Shown: positions 1 through 9,675, counted from the stretch's first letter. The stretch: DNA of 14,830 bases from Cudoniella acicularis (GCA_013054445.1 JAAMPI010001406.1:1-14830), one strand, 5' to 3'. Translations and numbers: made by a program. Notes: generated from the letters alone by a model not told the origin.

Positions 1-1055
1 CCACCTCCCGGGAATAACTACCTTTCGTGCACGCGCAAACACTACAATCGCTTCTTGTCGCGCAGCAGCTTGCTTATAAGGCTCAGACGCGGACATGGAT
101 AGAGGGAGGAAGGATAGAGGCAGGCAAGGAGATTGAAGGCGAAGGAAGGAGGAAAGACGCACCACCACCAGCAACACTGCTATCATTCACACCAACACCC
201 GTTTATACATTCGGACGAAGGTCACCTCCTTCATTGTTGGAAGAATGGAAGAGGAAAGAACTTCTAGAACCCCTCCCACCCTGCTCAACCCAAAACATCA
301 AAGGCATAAAAATCCACCGTCCCCCAGAAAAAGCCGAAATCATCCCCACGCTCCGCGGCGGCCTGACTACCTTCCATGGTCCAGGCCAATTAGTCCTCTA
401 TCCTATCTTGGACTTGAAATCTTTGCCTAGGAAAGAAGGTGTAGGATTGGGAACAGGTATAGGAGTGAGAGAATACGTATGTCTCTTGGAAAAAACAACG
501 ATCGCAGTGCTCAAGCACTGGGGCATCCCCGGTTTCACTAGTAAAGAGAATCCTGGTGTGTGGGTTCGTCCGGAGGGGAAAGAGGGCGAGGAGGAGAAGA
601 TTGCCGCGCTGGGTGTTCATCTCCGAAGACATGTTAGTAGTTTTGGTGTAGGACTGAATGTTGCGACGGATTTGCGCTGGTTTGAGCGCATCGTTGCCTG
701 TGGGATTGAGGGGAAGGGCGTTACGATTATGGCGGAGTGGTTTAGGGTGAGCGGTGAGAGGGGTGGGAAGTGGGATTTGGAGGGGGATACGGAGGCGGTT
801 GTTGATCGCGTTGCGGCGGAGTGGGCGTGGGAGTTTTGGAGTAGGGTTTGGGGGAAGCAGGAGGAGGAAGGGGATGGGGAGGTGGAGTCACGGGTAGATA
901 TGAAGATGTCTAGTGTGGAGGATCTAGGGGAGGAATTCTTCGAGGGGAGCCAGGAAGGTAAAGAAGCGTGGGAATTTCTTTCGAGGGCTCATGTTGAACA
1001 AGCTGAGATGAAAAGAAGGAGGGTGAAGGCAGAAGGGGGTTTTGGGATGAGATAA
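1..1055 (+). CDS. LIP2: Mitochondrial octanoyltransferase (LipB/LIP2 family), 5'-partial, apparent frameshift near base 26
   Basis: Octanoyl-[acyl carrier protein]:protein N-octanoyltransferase, which moves the octanoyl group made by mitochondrial fatty acid synthesis onto lipoyl domains, the first step of lipoate assembly for pyruvate and 2-oxoglutarate dehydrogenases and the glycine cleavage system. Seen directly (residues counted from the GTG at 27): the substrate-pocket signature RGGLTTFHGPGQ at 110-121, the conserved lysine block KIAALGVH from residue 191, FGVGLNVATDL around 206-216, and the catalytic cysteine in IVACGI (Cys225). The open frame from base 18 has no early ATG and is preceded by a TAA at 15-17, so it is not the true start. 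Bases 2-25 read HLPGITTF in another frame, which fits the usual LipB N-terminus, and VHAQTLQSLLV follows in the main frame after one extra base. The real start lies left of the window. Residues about 250-342 extend past the core family domain. Family assignment is firm; the gene symbol follows the yeast name. Confidence 0.9.
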
Positions 1056-1361
1056 GAACTTGAGAGGCAATTACAAGGTTGGATTTAAAGGAGGAGAGAC
1101 GCGTCACGTTGGTTGGATGCTTAGTTGGCAACGCGTCACAGGAGATACCCTTCACGTTGAATATATATGAGGGAAGGACTCGTATGAAGTGCCCCCGGGC
1201 TCAGGTGAAGGATGTGCACTTTACACTCACATAGCCGAGGCAAAGTCTATAGACTATAGCGAGCTGCGCAGAAGAAACTCCAAATATGAGTTTAACGGCA
1301 CGACTCACGAGGAAGGCTCAGCTGTAAGATCCTACCTCAAGAAAGACAGATAGAGAGGGTA

Positions 1362-1395
1362 CACAGCACAGCACAACACAACACAACCACAACAC
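1362..1395. repeat. Five-base microsatellite (CACAG/CACAA)
   Basis: About six imperfect copies of a CACAG or CACAA unit lie in a row: two CACAG, then three CACAA, then CCACAA and a last partial copy. It is non-coding, 307 bases after the octanoyltransferase stop codon. Confidence 0.75.
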
Positions 1396-1589
1396 ATTCA
1401 GCAAAGTACCGTTAATTGAGTAGAGAGATTTTAATAAAGTGGTTCTGGTTTTGTGGTACCCAGATTCCCCACAACGGATTCATTCGTTTTCCTATGGTTT
1501 CGATCGTTCGCCCCAAACCTATCACAACCAACAACACGACTAAAACGCCCGCTAATCCTCTCAGAGATTTTACGGTCCCACCCAGGCAT

Positions 1590-1604
1590 GCAAGCAAGCA
1601 AGCA
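1590..1604. repeat. GCAA microsatellite, short
   Basis: Nearly four copies of GCAA. The same unit recurs at 2168-2184 in the same gap. Confidence 0.6.
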
Positions 1605-1678
1605 CTGTTTATGTATTTAACTGCTACTACCTCCTCAACCAAGTATATCGAGGTTTTCCCCAATCAGTCAATCAACTA

Positions 1679-1701
1679 GGCAAGGCAAGCCAGGCCAGGC
1701 T
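1679..1701. repeat. Five-base repeat GGCAA/GCCAG
   Basis: Two copies of GGCAA are followed by two copies of GCCAG. Non-coding, within the convergent gap. Confidence 0.55.
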
Positions 1702-2167
1702 TCCCAGCTAAGCTCAACAAATTACAATAAGATCCTCCGCTACCTCCTGCTGCTTCTCTAGCCACGAGCTTTATAGTGAATTCGATCGATTGAACAGTGT
1801 ATGCCGCCGGGAGAAAATGAAAAGCAGATAGCCAACTGGTGAGTGCCTTCAACACAATCAATGCAGCAAAACAGATTTTCAGCCGCCCCCCTTGACCGGA
1901 AATTCAAACTAGACTTTGAAACGCCTTGGAGATACGATATGATAGGCTCACGCAACACGGACGGGTACAAAGTTGAGTAGAAAAACTAGGAGAATTAAGG
2001 TCTTTGAAAAAAGTAAAAAATAAAAGCAAACGAAAAAAATCAAATCAAATTTATCAGTTGTAGTTCGTTCAGTCTGTAAAAGGGGAGTATCATGCAAGTA
2101 AAGCGAGAAGACACAACGCTAATAATAGTAAAGGAGAGCAAATTAAGGCAACAAGTTCGGTAAGGTA

Positions 2168-2184
2168 GCAAGCAAGCAAGCAAG
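2168..2184. repeat. GCAA microsatellite
   Basis: Four perfect GCAA copies plus one base, about 330 bases downstream of the otubain stop codon, possibly inside its 3' untranslated region. Confidence 0.75.
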
Positions 2185-2510
2185 TAAATAACGCCATTCA
2201 AAGGTATTTTTCGAATTCGATCGCTTTCCTCGCTCGCTCAATCGCTAAACTTTCGTTTCGTGATGATCATTCATGCCGTGTCGTATCTCTTTGTTTTTAT
2301 GTTACGTGTATCTGGTGTTTGCCCCTTCTGTATGAGTTCTGTTCTTCCATTATATCGCCTAATCGTCCCCTATCCACATAATTTTTTCTCCTCAACAATG
2401 AATTTGTTGGTATGCCGTCGTGATGCGTTTGCCTCCCGTGAAGGATCCACACACATATCTTCGTCCCCTTTGCGTCAAATTTTTAAGTCACAAAATCCTC
2501 CGATAAATTA

Positions 2511-4438
2511 TCAATTCAGTCGTTTCCTTGGGTTTTGTTGTTCATCCGCCTCGGGACTCCATTCTTCGGGTTGGAAGTTTGGATTATTGTAATGCGCCGT
2601 ATTATAATGACTATTTTTGAAAGTGCTGGTTAGAAATTGAACTGGCCCCTCTTGTGCCCAATCAGCTGCGGCCCGCCATTCATACTTGCTCGGGCGGAAA
2701 GAGCTTCCTGCCGAGCTTGGAGATGAGAGATCGGAGGAGAGTGACGTGTGAGTTGTTAAGGATGGTCGATGAGGTGGTGGTAGATGGGAGTGAATCGGGA
2801 GAGAGGTGTTTGCCGGGAAAGAAGGATGTGGAGAGGTCAATGTTGGTGATGTTACCGTAGATGGAGGTGGTGGTTGAGAGGGAAATGATTGCTGTAAGGC
2901 AGCGCTCGAGGGGGTGGTCGCTGACGATGTACCTGGAGATATTGGGGATATGGACGATATAGGAGAAGGCGCGTAGGTTTGGTCAATTGGAGATTGATAT
3001 TGGGATGGGAACCCGTGATGGGATTGCTGTGGTGATAAGCCGAAACCTGGAATGCACAAAAGCAGATCAAGCTGGGAGTAGTCGCCCATGGGTGTGCTTT
3101 GAATAGAGTGCTGATGCGTGAAGTTTGCTGCGCGGTTCACCTGGATATTTTGGTTTCGTGGAACCTCGCTGACCGCTTGGAGGGGTTGGAGGGGTATTGA
3201 AGGCAGATCCTTGTAAAGAATATCGTAATGGCTCGGCCTATACAGGAGGTGTATCATTGGACCTCCTGGATTTGTGGGCAGTCCATTGGAATCTTGAGAT
3301 TGCATTATGTGACTGTTCACCTGCGTTCCTTCGCTCCTGTCCAAATACACAATTTCGACTGCGAAACCAATTGGTTTAAGTAGCACATCGATGAGAAGGG
3401 TCATGCCGAGATGGTCGATCTCCTGGTCTACCGGCTCTAGCCAATTCTTCCTGTAGCCTTCGACACCAAGATTATCTGGTATAAAGTCTTGGTAGTTCTC
3501 AGGGCTGCCTTGCAACAACGAGCTTGCAAGCAACCGTAAATGGTAGACAATTGCATTCGAGATTTCGGGGTTGTTGAAATGTTGCATTAGCAGGTCCATC
3601 GCGGCTTGGGGCGAAGATGGTACCAGCTCGGCCAGGGCTCTTAGTAATTTTGTTGTTTCCTCGACCATGTCCTCAAAGGTCCATGCCTCAAAACCTCCGA
3701 CGGTTATAATTAGGTTGTCGAGCGAGGTCATGCGAGCAATTTCTTCCTCGATCTGGGCGCGGTTCTGCAATCGCAGCAAGGTCTCGAAGTAGGAAAAGCC
3801 AGCAGCTGCACGTAGGGTTAGCGATTGTGTAACAAGATCCTACACCAGAGCTGAGAGCGTTGTAGAAAGGATGCATCATTGATGCTGTGGGGTAAGACCT
3901 ACCCCGCCATCCGCAATTCCCATCCCCCAGTATTGGCCGGTAATGCGAGTATTTCTGCGGCAGCGCCTAGCAGCAATTAGAAAGAGAACGTGGCCAGCAT
4001 GGCGGCGAGGAGAGCTTACCGCGGTCTTCGCGACATACACCGGGTCGGCCTTTGCATATTCTTCTGTTATGGCGAGGCTGCTCTTCTTTTCTGCTACCAA
4101 CGGACCCTGCACCCATCAGTTTTAAACCCTTCAGCTTCAATGCGGCTATGCTGGGGACAGCCTACCTTCAAAGCCGGCTGGAAATCGCGAGCCAGGGCTG
4201 CCTGGGCCTCCAGATCATGGCTGGACATCTTGAATTGCGACGCGGCGGCGGTGGTGGTGGTGGTGTTGTTGCTGAAAGCGCCGGTGTTGGCCGAAGCGAC
4301 TGAGGTGAAGATGGGGTCTCGAAACAATGTTGGACCACCGCTGTCAAGACCGGACGGCTGGAAGCCTGGGAAGGTTGCAATGGGTGTTACTCCATATGTC
4401 GAGAAGGGAGAATATGGAGTGGCAGCAGGTTGGAACAT
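2511..4438 (-). CDS. Otubain-type deubiquitinase (peptidase family C65), four exons
   Basis: Cysteine protease of the OTU superfamily that cuts ubiquitin chains, expected in cytosol or nucleus. Exons on the minus strand: 4438-4166, 4106-4020, 3966-3903 and 3805-2511; introns of 59, 53 and 97 nt start GTAGGC, GTAAGC and GTAGGT and end CAG, TAG and CAG. The spliced product is 572 aa. Exon 2 ends VYVAKTA and exon 3 reads ALPQKYSHYRPILGDGNCGWR, broken here only by the exon boundary after the last R, followed by AAGFSYFE. This holds the catalytic Asp135 and Cys138; the partner His334 is in PSHYDILY. The OTU core ends near residue 345. A long Ser/Pro/Gln-rich tail follows, ending in a block with HYNNPNFQPEEW close to the stop. 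The start at 4438 gives a 70-residue Thr/Ala/Pro-rich leader; a second Met at 4228 (MSSHDLEAQ) sits where the conserved part begins and could also be used. Family call is firm; chain specificity cannot be read from the sequence. Confidence 0.93.
4241..4274. repeat. Trinucleotide repeat within otubain exon 1
   Basis: Plus-strand CGG then TGG triplets, with TGT and TGC at the end. On the minus strand this encodes an Asn/Thr/Ala run just before the internal Met of the otubain. Length changes here would be in frame and lie outside the catalytic domain. Confidence 0.75.
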
Positions 4439-4710
4439 TTTCTAATTGCGAGCGGCCAAACAGCTAAACAGCTGGTCTTCGACGTCGTCACGTCGCTGTT
4501 GGCAAAGAGCGATTTCGCTGGTACGAGTAACTTTTGGGTACCAGGTAGGGTCACGGCGAGATTTCGCAGAGTCCCTGGGCCTGGCTCTCGTCTATTTCGT
4601 GTGCTACCTGCGAGTCTGCGACACAGAAAAACAAAAGCTTCAGCCAACAGGGGCAATTGCAGGATCTTTTCTTCTCTCTTGCGGTCAACACCTCACCCAA
4701 GTCCCGGCCT

Positions 4711-4735
4711 CGGTCACGGTCACAGTCACGGTTCA
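4711..4735. repeat. Six-base imperfect repeat CGGTCA
   Basis: Four imperfect copies in a row: CGGTCA, CGGTCA, CAGTCA and CGGTTCA. It lies about 275 bases upstream of the otubain ATG. Confidence 0.65.
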
Positions 4736-4772
4736 CCCTCCGGCAGCCAACAAGATACTCCGTCCTTTCCGG

Positions 4773-4831
4773 AGTCCAGAGTCCAGCGTCCAGAGTCCAA
4801 TGTCTAATGTCCAATGTCCAATGTCCAGTGT
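4773..4831. repeat. Seven-base minisatellite, eight copies
   Basis: Eight consecutive units of seven bases with consensus (A/T)GTCCA(A/G): three AGTCCAG-like copies, one AGTCCAA, one TGTCTAA, two TGTCCAA and one TGTCCAG, then TGT. The second half appears to be a variant block that expanded separately. It lies about 335-390 bases upstream of the otubain start codon. Confidence 0.85.
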
Positions 4832-5020
4832 TTCCGCGACACACAGGACAGCAACAGCATCAGCGTCCAAGCTAAGAAGCTTCCGATGCAGCGCTGCGAG
4901 GCTCCCGTGGGCTGGCCCTTGACTCGCGCGTGGTTGATTGTCAGTCGTCGTCTCCGGTAGGCGAATCGTGCAGGAAATATTCAGCCAGAAAGCACGCAGT
5001 AAGTGCGCAGTGGCCTGCTC

Positions 5021-5042
5021 TCGTCTCTCGTCTCTCGTCTCC
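5021..5042. repeat. Seven-base repeat TCGTCTC, three copies
   Basis: Three perfect head-to-tail copies of TCGTCTC. Pyrimidine-rich on the plus strand and non-coding. Confidence 0.75.
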
Positions 5043-5909
5043 TTACTTTCGCAGTCCGCTCCCGTTGTTGTCACTGTTGCTGTTATACCGTCCGTGGGAG
5101 AGCCCCACAAGCCCTGGGTGCACTGTGCACTGTGCTCTCGGGACAGAGCAAGTGCAAATGCAACTTTGCAAGCCGACTCGATTATCTGCTGAGCGGTCCG
5201 CTGGCTTAGGAGGAGGAGGAGTGTTGCGTGTTGCTGTTGTTGTTGTGGTGCTCGGTGTGGTTGCTCCCGGAGGTATTGTATGTCACGATTGATGACGGGA
5301 GTACGAGACTACAAGTGCGGCTCTGTCGTGACCCGCGGTGATGTGGAGGAGGGCAAAGATGGGGAACGAAGAGACGCTGAGGGCAAGAGAACAGGTCAGT
5401 ACAGGTACATGTACTCCCAGGAGGGAGGGTAGAGGAGTCGTCTGGGGCCGAAGAAGATGTGGCAAGGGAATTTCTATCCGGTGGCTCCCCGCGGCAGCAA
5501 TGCACAGGAATATGTATGGAACAGGCAAGCCCAGGTTCGGCTTGTTTTGGCCCTGGCGAGGAGAGGAACACTGGCTTGTTGGTTATTTTCTCTTTCGATT
5601 GCCAACGACTCAACGGTACAATAGGAGCGTTTGGCCCTTTGCAGGATGGGACGAGAGGGCCAAAAATGCTCGCCCACACTGCTCTCAACACTCGTCCTCG
5701 TACATGTTTACAAGCTTGATAGATGGGTAAGGAGCACAGCACTTAACAGAGTGTCAGAGTACAGTACAGCTACCCCAGCTCTCCTTCTCACTGTCCAGTG
5801 CCCTCAGCCTCCAGGCCAATAGCCAGCCTGGCACCCCAGCTGTGAAGAGCTCGGACATACCACCGCTAGATACACAGCTTCAAAGACAGGTAGCCCGCCA
5901 TATCATTCG

Positions 5910-6383
5910 TCACTTTCTTAGCTCCTCCGCAGTGTCCAATAATAGTGAATGGGCGCGCCATCGAGAGACAAAATGCTGACAGTGCCGCGCGCTTGGAGCG
6001 TCTGTTTCCCCAAGTTCCCACTCATGATATCCCAATATCTGCATGGCGCAATGATCCATCACATTAGCAAGCTGACATAGCAGACTGATACCACCCTTTG
6101 ATCCTATCCCGCCCCAAAATGCGACTCTGCGATTGCTTTGGGACATGATTTGGACCCAGTTTTCCAGCAGGATGCGGATGCTGGAGGCGACCTGGGCTCC
6201 TGGACTCTGGAGCACGCTGTGCTGGCCGTACCCCATATTCGGATTGAAATCATCCCAGGCTAGCCGGCTGCTTAGTTGCCTCACAGTCTCACAGACGTTG
6301 GCGATTTTTTTGAACCCCGTATTTTGTGCCCCGTATCATCTGGCCACATCGGCGATGCGTGGAGGCAGCGCGGATGGCTGCAT
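5910..6383 (-). other. Uncertain reading frame or gene relic, interrupted by one TGA
   Basis: No family recognised. From an ATG at 6383 the frame reads MQPSALPPRIADVAR, meets TGA at 6338-6336, then continues as YGAQNTGFKKIANVCETV and stays open to TGA at 5912-5910, giving 15 + 141 codons. Composition looks protein-like, including a Gly/Ser-rich stretch with FWGGIGSKGG. However, plus-strand frames over the same bases also look plausible, so appearance alone is weak evidence. I see no GT-AG intron that would remove the TGA. It could be a pseudogene in which CGA became TGA, an unannotated spliced gene, or chance. It would lie downstream of CSN2 on the same strand. Confidence 0.25.
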
Positions 6384-7684
6384 GACGAGCTCGAGCGATG
6401 GACGCTTTTGTCGCTTCCCCTCTTTTCTGCTGGCTGGGAACTTAAGATGGGAGAGATATCACGCTATCAGCTGCTGCATGTGGGTGTTAATGTGCTCTGA
6501 CCTTCAGCCAGAGCATCTGCCATCAGGTCCCAAATGCTTGAATAAAAGTGCTTTACTGAATTGATTATTTCCTCACTTATCACAACGAACACCTCATCAA
6601 GACCATGGACCTCTCGCCCACCACCCCCCAATGACCCGGTCTCCACAAATGCAGACCCCCCTGTCCATCCCCGCTTGTGCCCCTGATGACTCGCCTTTAT
6701 TGGCGGATCAGGGGGCGTCCTCAGCCCCTCCCTTCACGGTCCGAGAAGCCTTCGCAAATAATAGCCCGTGCAAACGCATGGGAGTCGTGCCGCGCTGCGA
6801 GGGCTGGGACTGGGAAGGGCGAAGCCCTAGGGAAGGCTTGCAGACTTGCAAACTTGCAGACTCGCACTGGCAGCAAGCAGTGCATCTTCCCGCTCCCGCT
6901 TCTGGTTTTTTTCAAATGGCCGGCCTCGGGGCAGCTTCCTACCCTGAGACTTCTCGGTATCTATGTGGATGCACTGTATGTAAGTGTTGGCTCTATGTGA
7001 CACCCGAGGGCCCTGAGGGACCGAATGCCTCCTATCGACACCAACGATTCGTGATTTTTGGTAGTAGTAGCCTAGTAGTGACATCGAGCAGTAAAAGTTC
7101 TTCTCCGCGGCCCCTGCTACGAGGCACTCTACGCGAGACGGGAGTCTGCTGAAGCGAGGGGCATATCTTGCTTGCAGCATCTATCCTCGTTACATCCATC
7201 CGTGGAGAGCAGCCTGTGGCCGACATGCTGCAGAGGTACAGCAAGTAGTGTCTCCTCAGGTCTCTCAATCAATTCGGACCTACCTCCTTCATCCGTACTG
7301 CCAGCAAGACAAAGTCAGACAACCTACTCTTCTTGACAATACTCGGGACTCTGAACACGGGCTTAGGACATGGCGCGGAGGCTTTTGCATTTTCAGAATC
7401 ATCTCATGCCAACGAACGCCATGCTAATATCAATCCTCCCATTCGTCTGCTGCCATGCTCTCTCTACATGCTGCACAGCGCGCAGACCTCACAGCCCAAT
7501 GGCAAATGTCATCTCGACTTCTTCTCCGATGCATAACATGCACCTATGCGATATCGCATCGCTAACGTCCGGCCCCATCAATCAAATCATTCATCATACA
7601 TTTCTGCGTGTGACCATATGCCATCAATCCCCGATCCATTCATCCCGCCACTAAGCTCTCACTATTTCGTTGTCGAGAAGCTTC
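6384..7684. other. Intergenic region downstream of CSN2; no gene supported
   Basis: This must include the 3' untranslated region of CSN2 at its right end. A plus-strand open frame at 6631-7152 (173 codons) has no recognisable domain, no homologous-looking motif and sits in GC-rich sequence where long chance frames are common. An AATAAA at 6541-6546 on the plus strand has no plus-strand gene to serve. Nothing else identified. Confidence 0.5.
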
Positions 7685-9288
7685 TCAGCCATGTAGAGGA
7701 GGAAGCATCTGCGATCCACCTTTCTTTCCCCCCTTCTTGTTCTTGTGAAGTCCACCCCAAGATCCACCTCTGGCGGCACTGCCGGCACCACCTAACATCA
7801 TCAAGTTGCCGATGTTAGGATCCTCGTTCATTTGCGAAACTTCGGTTGTCTTGAATCCCTCCCCGTCGGCAAAGACAGTCTGGTAGAGAGATCCGATTGC
7901 CGCAGTCCATTGCTGCATTGCTCGAAGGCGCTCAGCATCACTGTTATCCTCAATCTCGACTGTGCCATCCTGTTGGTTGATCTTACCCTTGACCTTCTTA
8001 TCCACGATCAAGAAGCCTATGATATCTTGGACTTCTGAGACGGGTATCTTGAGCGCTTTGCCAATAAATGCAAGGTGAAAGCGTGTGTATGGCGCAATTA
8101 ACTTCTGCACTGCCTTTGTCCGCATATTACGAGTGACCTCGTCGATATTTTCTGCAATGAAGGGATCGGACATCAGGTCTCTGTTGGTGTTCAAGACTGA
8201 TTCGTATTGGTGGATGTCGTCCCTTTGATAGGCATCAACGAGATCTGTCATTGCCGCGATTCGAGGATCATTCTTGTACGGCTTAGTTTCCTGGGATTCG
8301 AAAGGATTGATATCCGACTTCATCAACATAGTTGTCAAGACCAGATACTTCAGAACTTGGATTCGCTGCAGCGAGCCAGCTTCGTCATAATTCCGGAACG
8401 ACTCAAAGAAGTCACTCTGGGCATCCTTCCAGTTCTCTTCGCTCATGTGCATCTTCCCACCACATTCTCGGATGATTCCCATAATCTTTGGATGTGGTAC
8501 GGCCGACCGAACTTTCAGAGCACGCTCATATAGTCTCTTCAACTGCTTATTGTTCTTCATCTCCGCATACATCTGAATCTCTAGAGCATAGATCTCTAGC
8601 GAGTAGGTGCCTTTGCTTGGATCGTCGGTACCATCCTCTCGCTCACATGCCTTGTGAAGCTCTCGGATCTTCTTGGTGACGGCGCTATAGTCTTTGCGAT
8701 CAAGGAAGAGCTTCGAAAGCTTGATATTGGTCTTTAACCACAACCGTTCGTTGTTTGTACTTTGGAAGGACTGTAAGGTTTGAGAGTAGAATTCCTCCAT
8801 GCAATGAGTTGCCGCCTCATCTTCGGAACCCTTCTCGATATAATCGAGTATGTTGTTGATAGACTTTTCAGAGTAGTTTCGAGTGACAGCATTTTTGACA
8901 TAGGTGAGAAGCTCGGTGTAATGTTCGACAGCCTAACGGTCAGCATGAGGGCATGGTGAGTGTGTGAGCGCGTAATACCTTATCGTATTGACCAAGCTTA
9001 AACTCTAGCTTTATCGCTTGCTTCAAGCCTTTGAAGCCCCAGTCGCCCTTATCTGTTTCCAGTGCTGGTACTCCAAGAAATTCCTCAATAGCTGCTTGTG
9101 GATCTGTCGCTTTCATTTGCTTGGCATTGTAATATTTGTTCTCGATGTCAACGTCACCGCTCTCTTCCTCATCATCTTCTTCATATTCGAAGTCATAACT
9201 ACACTGTCAGTTTTGTGTCTAGTCAACGGGGGGGATTGACTTACCCGTCCTGGTCAGAATCCTGCATAAAGTCCTCATCGTCAGACAT
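7685..9288 (-). CDS. COP9 signalosome complex subunit 2, three exons
   Basis: Subunit 2 (CSN2; csnB in Aspergillus naming) of the COP9 signalosome, the nuclear and cytosolic complex that removes Nedd8 from cullin-RING ubiquitin ligases and in fungi influences development and secondary metabolism. Minus-strand exons: 9288-9245, 9198-8979, 8932-7685; both introns are 46 nt (GTAAGT...TAG and GTATTA...TAG). The spliced product is 503 aa. The start MSDDEDFMQDSD and the acidic stretch to about residue 30 are typical of the family, followed by VDIENKYYNAKQMK, helical TPR-like repeats (YEKG-type segment IEKGSEDEA, then MEEFYSQTLQSFQSTNNERL from residue 133), and a C-terminal PCI winged-helix domain at about 300-420 containing FHLAFIGKALKIPVSEVQ. 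The last 35 residues are Gly/Lys-rich. Subunit 2 has no catalytic site; it contacts the cullin. Intact, with no oddities. Confidence 0.96.
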
Positions 9289-9675
9289 GGTTGAAGTTCT
9301 CTCGCGCGAAGCGGATCCAGTACGCTGGTTGTAATCAAATTTCGCGCGTGACTATCGTTTCCTGTCGCAGTGGTATCAAATGGGCAAAGTCAAATATTGA
9401 TTTTGAGGTGAGGTTGTTCCCAAGGCTGCGTTTGCCTGGAGCTCAAGAGGTAGCTATCTATTGGTCGTCGCTTAATTTAGCGCGCCACCTCCAGTTTTCT
9501 CGGCCAGGCGCCTGAGAAGTCTCCGCCTTGCGCGAGAGCCAGCTTCAAGATACACCACGAAATATTGTCGCAGCCTGCGGGACCTCGTTTTTCACAGCCA
9601 CTTCGATCGCGAGAAGATTTCCGACAGCATACGATTTAACGACTGCGCACTCTCTTCGAGACAAAAACAGGCAAA
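9289..9675. promoter_or_regulatory. Shared divergent promoter region of CSN2 and CWC25
   Basis: Only 387 bases separate the two divergent start codons, so both promoters must be here. An ATTGG (CCAAT on the minus strand) lies at 9460-9464, roughly 170 bases from the CSN2 ATG. No TATA box is evident, as is usual for housekeeping genes. The motif assignment is an inference from a five-base match and could be chance. Confidence 0.55.

Larger units (their letters stand above)
1056..2510. other. Convergent intergenic region, no gene seen
   Basis: This gap lies between the 3' ends of the octanoyltransferase and otubain genes and must hold both 3' untranslated regions. An AATAAA on the plus strand near 1433 is a possible but distant polyadenylation signal for the first gene. 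The gap is rich in short tandem repeats of four or five bases. Open frames here are under 110 codons, lack recognisable motifs and look like chance. I see no tRNA or other structured RNA. Confidence 0.6.
4439..5909. other. Upstream region of the otubain gene; no gene supported
   Basis: The promoter and 5' untranslated region of the otubain must lie here, as it is the only gene starting next to it. The first 400 bases contain a GACGTC palindrome at 4481-4486 and several tandem repeats. A minus-strand open frame at 5206-5742 (178 codons) is low in complexity, with Ser, Pro, His and Asn runs and no motif, and is more likely leader sequence than protein. I see no TATA box at a convincing distance. 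Confidence 0.5.

Noticed and set aside
3030..3070. Possible extra intron in otubain exon 4
   Set aside because: The frame reads through continuously as DYSQLDLLLCIPGFGLSP, which looks coding, so no intron is needed.
5206..5742. Minus-strand open frame of 178 codons upstream of otubain
   Set aside because: Low-complexity Ser/Pro/His/Asn composition, no motif, overlaps other open frames and simple repeats.
6133..6564. Plus-strand open frame of 143 codons
   Set aside because: Overlaps the minus-strand candidate; composition rich in Ser, Cys and Trp with no motif.
5583..6938. Mitochondrial insertion or mitovirus-like element using TGA as tryptophan
   Set aside because: GC content is too high for fungal mitochondrial DNA, no polymerase-like or mitochondrial protein motif is visible, and the implied tryptophan content is unrealistic.
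6631..7152. Plus-strand open frame of 173 codons
   Set aside because: No recognisable domain or conserved-looking segment; GC-rich DNA makes long chance frames common.
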